From assembly GCA_902806595.1 (NCBI GenBank), contig CADCXC010000009.1, forward strand, positions 1,984,001-2,048,000: DNA of 64,000 nucleotides, given 5' to 3'. This DNA is from Pyrenopolyporus hunteri. Lineage: Eukaryota; Ascomycota; Sordariomycetes; Xylariales; Hypoxylaceae. The position numbers and the translations under genes were made by a program. Shown piece after piece: positions 57,978 through 64,000 of the stretch; the stretch's first letter is position 1; the number at the start of each line of letters is the position of its first letter. Under the pieces are notes generated by a model. The model was not told the origin of the DNA. It saw nothing but the letters and a program-made list of their open reading frames with translations, and made no database searches.

Positions 57978-59022
57978 TCACTGCGCTGGGCCCCAAGTTT
58001 CGCATAGCCATTGTCGGAAAGTCATAGGTTGTACGTCTACCGCATCGTTCAAGTTCGTTTCCCCGTAGGTGTATCGGCCGTTCGCGGTCTGTAGAAGGTG
58101 TTGCATGAAACACCATTTAACTTCATCTCCGTTCTGCTCGAAGTAGCGAAGCCATTGCTCTATCTGCTCGTATGGTCTCTTGATCACGTTGAATTCGACT
58201 ATAGCATATTAGGGGATAGCAGTTAACGGGACAAGGTTTTGACGCTCACCTCCTCGGACTTCGCTGCAAATTTCCTGAAGCCTCTGGGTCGATAGACGGC
58301 TGCCGCGCATTCTAAACTCTCGTGGCCAGTTGTCGATCCCCAGCTCTACAGCGGCGGCAACGAAACGTGCAACGTCAACCGCCGATGTCATTACAATGGA
58401 TACTGGGCGGCCTTGCGAATTAGTCTCTGGGATCTCAGCAAATCCACGGCCTATGTCTATCATGTAATCTCCTTGGCTTCTAATCCGACAGCCGACGCCC
58501 ATGCCGTATTCTTGGAGGCCGCCAGGGGCAAATCGTTCGTAGAAAACGCCGCAGGAGAAAACCGTGTACTTCATCGGATGGTGTCTCGACTGGGACCAAT
58601 GCCGAAGTTGTTCCAAAGCCGTCGAGGAGCCGTTGTCGAACGGGTCGGTTCCCACCGCTGGTCTGTGGCTTATGGAACCTTCGAATTCCGAAGGCACGAA
58701 GCAGCGCACGTGGGCTCGTCTAGCCGCGTCGATAAGGTTGAGTTGCTCCGCATTAGAGATCGTGGATATGACGAGGTCGATGCCCTGAAGAGAGAATTGG
58801 AGTTCTTCGAGGTTTGTGTAGTCGACTACGGCTACCTGGCAGTCGTAGCTGGATTCGAGTTCCGGGTGCGCCTATCTACAGATTAGTTGGTCTTGACACA
58901 TTCAGGGGATCTAGTCCGATTACCTTTGTTGAGAGCACAAGAATGGCGTATGCACTTCGGGAGAGCTCCCGGACCAGGAGGGAGGCGAAGCCCCCAGCGC
59001 CTGCGATTGCGATTCGCATCAT
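57978..59022 (-). CDS. NmrA-like / isoflavone-reductase-like NAD(P)-binding protein
   Basis: Exons 58924-59022, 58250-58871 and 57978-58198 join in frame to 313 residues. Two adjacent ATGs (59022 and 59019) could start it, giving MMRIAIAGAGG or one residue less. The N-terminal Rossmann turn IAIAGAGGFASLLV is of the atypical NmrA type. Further signatures are DYTNLEELQFSLQGIDLVIST, CFVPSEFEG and VDVARFVAAAVEL. Introns are short (52 and 51 bp); both junctions keep the frame. The typical Tyr-x-x-x-Lys pair of active short-chain dehydrogenases is not evident, so it may sense NAD(P) or reduce a small molecule. Such genes often sit in secondary-metabolite or aromatic-compound loci, but no core biosynthetic gene is next to it. 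Its start faces a stretch that may hold a decayed gene. Confidence 0.9.
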
Positions 59023-59220
59023 CGCCGTTGTCGTTGTTGTCTTCCTGCCCATGGTCGAGATTATTTGTCTTCGAGGTGATGGACAATTAAATCCCAGGCT
59101 GGAGATAGCAGGTGTTTTATGGTCACGATCATCTACCTAGAAGTCGGTTTATCTCCTTCCCACCAGTATGGTGTGAAAATCTCGCACTGGTACTCACTAC
59201 AAGGGATATACTCCAATCTA

Positions 59221-60213
59221 TCAGTGCCGAAGCTGCTTTGATGAGTCAACCCCTGGGACTTGCGTTCTAAGTGGTGGATGACCAAAGGAAGGGCCGGTGT
59301 TACTCGAGTTTCTGAAACCAGCAGGAGATAGCCGACTGGGCGAGCCAACTCTTAAGTGTCTACGGCTTTCCAAGATGGAGGACGCCGAAATCTCGGCGGA
59401 TGGTTCTTTAGGTAGGTGAATGTCCACGAGATATGTGTCTAGGTCGGCGTGATGAGCCAAATAAGCTAAATGGCACAACTGAGCCGTGGGATGACATCCG
59501 AACAAGTGGGACTCGATACATGAATATTATGAATCTGGATCCTGAGGGGATGTTGCGCGGAGATGGGCAATCTAATCCGGCTCCTTAGAGCATACTCGAG
59601 TTGTACCAACAGAATTTGTTCCGGTTCATAGTAACAGCGAAACGTCCCCCCTAACAGGGGGTCGCGAAATTCTTCTAGAGGAATCCTTGGAAGCCCCGGT
59701 GACATCCGCACTATGTCCAGTGGTAATCTATAGTTGGTCAAAGCCAAAGCAGCGGCTGATGCTGCCTGACAAAATGAAGATATCGACCCGCATATTAAGA
59801 AGCAGGTGTCAGTTTCGTCTTAGGAGTCATCTCGGCTCCGACCTAATAGAGATAGAGTGCCTACGCCTATAACGAAATGCTGCATAATGATCCACAATCT
59901 GGGCTGCATTTTGTGGCCCAGGGAACGGCCATGTGTAAGGGGTGTGAGCAGAAGACGCGTTCGGTGAGCCCTGGGGCATGTTCCACCAATGGCCAAACAG
60001 CATCAGGCAGCTCGTAATATCAGGTAGGGAGGTGTGGCAAGCGAACGAGGAGGTAATAATGGCAGATACGTAAGTCCCTGATAGACGGTGCAAGCCATCC
60101 GTCGCTAGGGCATGTGGGAAGCGCCATATACCCTCAGCAAACACCGAAAAGCAAGACTGTCCCCTATAGCTTATAACTCGGCGATAGAGAGAAAAGAAAG
60201 AGGAACATCTCAT
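59221..60213 (-). pseudogene. Possible decayed gene, identity unknown
   Basis: Three minus-strand frames (59827-60213, 59466-59747 and 59221-59505) carry protein-like stretches with fungal coding style. Examples are SCLMLFGHWWNMPQGSPN followed by YTWPFPGPQNAAQIVDHYAAF, then NYRLPLDIVRMSPGLPRIPL, then HLAYLAHHADLDTYLVDIHL. They lie in order but in different frames, and only some breaks could be introns. The sequence has the flavour of the middle domain of a fungal Zn2Cys6 regulator, but no zinc cluster is visible and I cannot confirm this. It could also be an intact gene whose exons I have not joined, or chance. Confidence 0.25.
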
Positions 60214-62259
60214 CCACCTTCGAACTCACATATTAAACCATAGTTACCTATAAGATGATTTAGCAAACTGGATTAAAAGAGCATGCGCAAAAGAGGCACC
60301 GTCGACCGTTACCTTGTTACCTGGGCCAGTCTATGAGCTAATGCTGTGGCGGACACTGGAACGAGTGCTGGAGCCCTCACCGAAGAACCCGCCTATGGTA
60401 AAGGTCCTTCGGGTCATATAATAAGAATAATAAGGATAATAAGAGGTAGCCATCATGCCGCCAGAATCCAAGAGGTCAGTATGGACACACACCATAAGTC
60501 AGACCATATTATAAGGGAGTAGGGGCGGGCTGTTGGTGAGGAAGATGGGGCTGGCCGCGGGCCATACCCCGGGCTCCCAAAAGATTGGCGAAGAAAAATT
60601 CTAATTGGGGGCTAGCCATTGGAGCATGTTTGAACTCGCCGTGCATGAGGAATAGGCTGCTTCGACTCTGTGGTAAGCTCTAAAGACCTAGAAGCCTGGT
60701 ATCGTCTGCGGCTCTATGCTGTATTGAGGTTGATTCAGGGTAAGTTGGAAGTTGGGGGCCGAAGTGGAAGTTCCAAAGCAGCAGTGCCGCACGGATCAAG
60801 TTTTAGGGCAGGGCGGCTCCACACAGCATACCTACCAGGTACATACCTACCTGGGCTACGAGGTGTGTACCGGGCTAGGTAGGTACCTGCTTAGGTACCT
60901 GCTCAGGTACTATGATAGGTACCACCTAACCCAGTTATAAGGTTTCTTCAGCAGAAACATCAGCAAGTCCAGTCCTTATTACTATATTCCGGGTACATAA
61001 TAGGTAGACGGAACCAAAAATTCTAACAATGGACGCCGCGCTCCACTCCGAAGAGCATTATCCCGCCTGGCTCAGGTAGCTAATAAAAGATACGTATACA
61101 GGCTTGGCAGCCCTATTATATGGGGGTCTCACCATACGTACATATTTTAGACATGGCGAGAATCTTGTTGCATCGTTTAACCACCACTTAGAAGCCAGTA
61201 TCGCGTACTTTTTTCTTTTTTTCTTTATTACCTATAATCTCTTATTTTTCCTCTTCTCCATCTTAGAAGACGAGGGGAAATGGAAGGTGGAATGACTATT
61301 ACTCTAGGCTGTCTGCCTACCTACCTAGGTCAGCTTCTTGTTTCTATAAGTGCTACGGGTACTCGAGGCAATCTCTTCGCGTTCGGCATCTTAGTCATAA
61401 GTCGAAATACCCTATCGTATACCCTTTTCTCCAGTGAGATCTTATTTGAACTCACTAATCCGCCTATCCCGCAATATTACCCATGCTAAAGGGCAATCCT
61501 CCTATCTCATCGTATATAATACAGTTCTCACACGACTACATGTAGTTATTAGGGCGATGCACCTCATGCAGATGGCTATGCCGGCGTGTGTCATGTGAAG
61601 ATATGTACGGAATCGCTAGCGAACATGAACGCCTGATTCGACCAATTATTCGGGTTACGTGCCTCATGACTGAATCCTGTAAAAGGGCGGCCTAGCGGTC
61701 TCGGTACAAGAAACGCCACTGTGTTAAGCGTCTTAGTACGTTGCCGGTGGGCGGTTTAAGTCATCGTATGGATGTCCTCACAACAAGCCGCCAATATAAT
61801 TCGAAAGACCGACTCATATGGGCAGGGGGGGTGTATATAACTCTGCCCTATAAGGCGGGCCAGAAAATCCAAGTGTTACCTCAAGAGCCGCGACAGGGGT
61901 CGTGGAATTGCCAACCTTGGTTTCGCTTTCTATTCGTTCCCCTGGGCTGACGGCCCAGAAGATAACTATCCCAATTTTTCTCGGTAATGATCGCAACCCA
62001 TTACTCTTCCTTCCTTTTCTCTTCTGTCATAATTGTAAAAGCACCCAATGATCGTCACGAAACCACGTAATTATGTCAACATCGCAACAGGTGAGTTTCA
62101 GCTCGATTTCGGATATGAATCCAAATCTATCGTACTACTCTAATCTCACAAATTTCCGACTCCTGTTTTGTACATGGCCTTACTCAGCCCACGTGGGTAT
62201 CAAAGATGTCGCGTGCCGCTTTCCAGAAGATTCAATCCCCTGACGCTTTGGCGAAGCGA
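60214..62259. other. Intergenic, 2 kb
   Basis: No gene was recognised. It has an AATAA-type microsatellite at 60419-60445 and a dense cluster of TACCTACCTAGG and CTAGGTAGGTACC motifs at 60833-60925. A T-rich block lies near 61209-61260. The 3' end of the CsbD-like gene borders the right side. Confidence 0.5.
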
Positions 62260-62962
62260 TTATGACTTGCCTGAGGCTGCGGCCTCGGCATCTGCCTGTT
62301 TCACTATGTCTTCCTCGGCGCCCCGCTGGGCCGTCTTTCCGACATCGTGCTGCCTTCGGTACTCTTCTTGCGCACCCTTGTTACCGGTAACATTAGCGAA
62401 GGCTGAGCCCACAGCACCGGTAACGCGATCGGAGACCCCCGCAACGTAGTCGTTGACTTGGCCCTTGGCTTCTTGCCGCTGACCCTCCTCGTTCTGTCGA
62501 CGGCCAGCCGCCTTTAGAGCCTTTTTATTATAACGTTAGTAACGAGAAATTGCATATTGGCCTCTTATAATTAGAGTACTATTAACTTACCTCAGAGCCC
62601 GTTACTCCGCCAACAAATTCCTTAGCAGAGCCCATGGTCTGGTTGTAAGCGCCCGAGGTTCGGTTAGGGTCATCCTTGGTGACAGCGCCCGTAGATGACG
62701 CAGTGAAGCCCGGGACTTTGGCTGTGGCATGCGAGGCGTCGTACTCGGCATCAGCCCGGTTTTTCTTGGCCTGACCTTCAGCCTGCACATTCCATGTTAG
62801 TGGAAGCCTGGTAGGGTAAATTTAAACGCTGTAAATCGGCGAAAAGGAAGTATGTACCTGGTGGTTTGTGTTTCCCGTCACACTACCAATCGCATTTTGG
62901 ACGGCTCCGGTAGCAGAGTCGACTACGGACTTGAGAGTGGAGGTGTTGTCGTTGGTGGACAT
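62260..62962 (-). CDS. hmp1: CsbD-like stress protein, mismatch/cruciform-DNA-binding type (Hmp1-like)
   Basis: Exons 62858-62962, 62591-62782 and 62260-62520 join in frame to 185 residues. Introns are 75 and 70 bp, with CACTAAC and TACTAAC branch sites. The start MSTNDNTSTLKSVVDSATGA and the repeats built on GxVTGN or GAVGSAFANVTGN match fungal proteins named after the Ustilago mismatched-base-pair and cruciform-DNA recognition protein Hmp1. They contain a CsbD-like, highly charged, Ala/Gly-rich helical region (AEGQAKKNRADAEYD; GRRQNEEGQRQEAKGQVNDY). No signal peptide or membrane segment is seen. Bacterial CsbD is a general-stress protein of unknown action. DNA binding in fungi was reported for Hmp1 itself, and a stress role here is inferred. 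All intron positions fall between codons, and exons could be exchanged without frame change. Confidence 0.9.
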
Positions 62963-64000
62963 CTTGGCGGGTTGTATACGAAAAAGTTAAGTTCTTCGTT
63001 AAAAGAAAATATAATTCAAGTTAGATATGGATTATCTTATTTTCGTATAGTTGATTCGACTTCAGATAGATTGATGTTGCGAGGGAGAAATGAGACAACG
63101 TAGTTGAAGGAGGGAAGATAAAGCAATTTATAGTTATTCATGACCACCTACTAAACCTGTAGGTGAGTAGTTGAGGAGACTGACGTTTGCGTATTATTTG
63201 CTAAAAGGCAAATGTCGCCAGTGCCTTGAAACAAAACGACAATACAAACGCAAGAGCGTAATCTCTAAATCTCGATGTTAGTGACTATGGCGATTCGTCG
63301 GGTTGGTGGTACGAAATGGAGGGAGTATTACGCTTTTAGGAAACTACGACGTCATTCGCTGTGGCGTTATGTCGCCCTTTCGTTGATGGTTGATGTCATA
63401 TGTTTTGCTTTGAGCCAGGTACCCAAGGCCTTCTCTCAAGCCACTTGCGCTGCTAACCGCGTATACTGGGCCGAGCAGGTTTCTACTAAATTAGCGAGGT
63501 AGATACGTAATTGCGTCCGCTAAACGCTAGCCTCATTGTTCTCTTAGGAAATGGGGAATGTCGGAGGCGTTTCTGGCGATTTCCGTCATGACGCACCTGG
63601 CGTTCATTTCACCTACGGGAAAATAATTAAACCGCGCTATTGAATGAAAAGAAGCTCACTTAATATTAGAAGCTTATGATACATGCGACCAAAGGTTCGC
63701 AAAGCGATTTTTACATTTGACGCGTAGTATGGGTAACGACGGAGTTCGTACACGCATACTCTAACACGGGAACTGTAGGTAGGTACCTAATCAATCTCAG
63801 AACACTCAAAACATAGGTACACATGTTGAGGTTGAGGGGTTCTTCCTAGTCGTGATTTCGTCTCTGAGAAAAGAAGACGTTTTATACTCATGAATTCATG
63901 CCTGGTATGCTATTCGTCCGATGTTAACGAAATGTGTCTTTTCATCCGAATTTTCCAGCGGCTCCCCTTAAACACCCTAAGTCGCACACCCTGAAACGAC
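62963..64000. other. Promoter of the CsbD-like gene and following intergenic DNA
   Basis: The first few hundred bases are AT-rich and should hold the promoter of the minus-strand gene. A frame at 63275-63502 has no recognised domain. A GTAGGTAGGTACCTA motif is present at 63776-63789. No further gene was seen up to the window edge. Confidence 0.5.

Overview
The window reads as genomic DNA of a filamentous ascomycete. Genes are broken by short introns (about 45-220 bp) with GT..AG ends and CTAAC/CTGAC-type branch sites. Products are typical of Pezizomycotina, including an APSES regulator of the StuA/ASM-1 type. The StuA-like protein resembles Neurospora ASM-1, which points to Sordariomycetes; a narrower placement is not supported. 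Gene space is patchy: compact coding islands are separated by long AT-richer stretches full of short ACCT/AGGT palindromic motifs and simple repeats.

Layout. 1-1516: end of a dienelactone hydrolase-family gene, converging on a three-exon quinone oxidoreductase. 5411-6014: a short non-autonomous inverted-repeat element with a 6-bp flanking direct repeat. 6634-7228: a small GPI-anchored cell-wall protein. 9734-18137: an MFS anion:cation symporter (Dal5-like), an ATP-grasp ligase and a short-chain acyl-CoA synthetase (ACSS3/PrpE-like). The first two of these each show a one-base reading-frame problem. 19088-19966: a BRCT-domain protein. 19967 to about 34200: gene-poor DNA with simple repeats.

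36003-38010: the StuA/ASM-1 developmental regulator, with a long pyrimidine-rich leader and an in-frame upstream extension. 40141-40554: a small secreted protein. 41937-42599 and 43561-46797: a divergent pair, PC4/SUB1 coactivator and a PXA-PX-nexin-C membrane sorting nexin. 48083-52246: 5-oxoprolinase. 54612-56401: ADGF/CECR1-type adenosine deaminase. 57978-59022: an NmrA-like NAD(P)-binding protein. 62260-62962: a CsbD/Hmp1-like stress protein.

Functional links are inferred. 5-oxoprolinase and the deaminase both feed nitrogen salvage. The transporter, ATP-grasp ligase and acyl-CoA synthetase could form a small uptake and acyl/amide-ligation neighbourhood. No bacterial-style operons, CRISPR arrays, rRNA genes, convincing tRNA genes or viral genes were seen.
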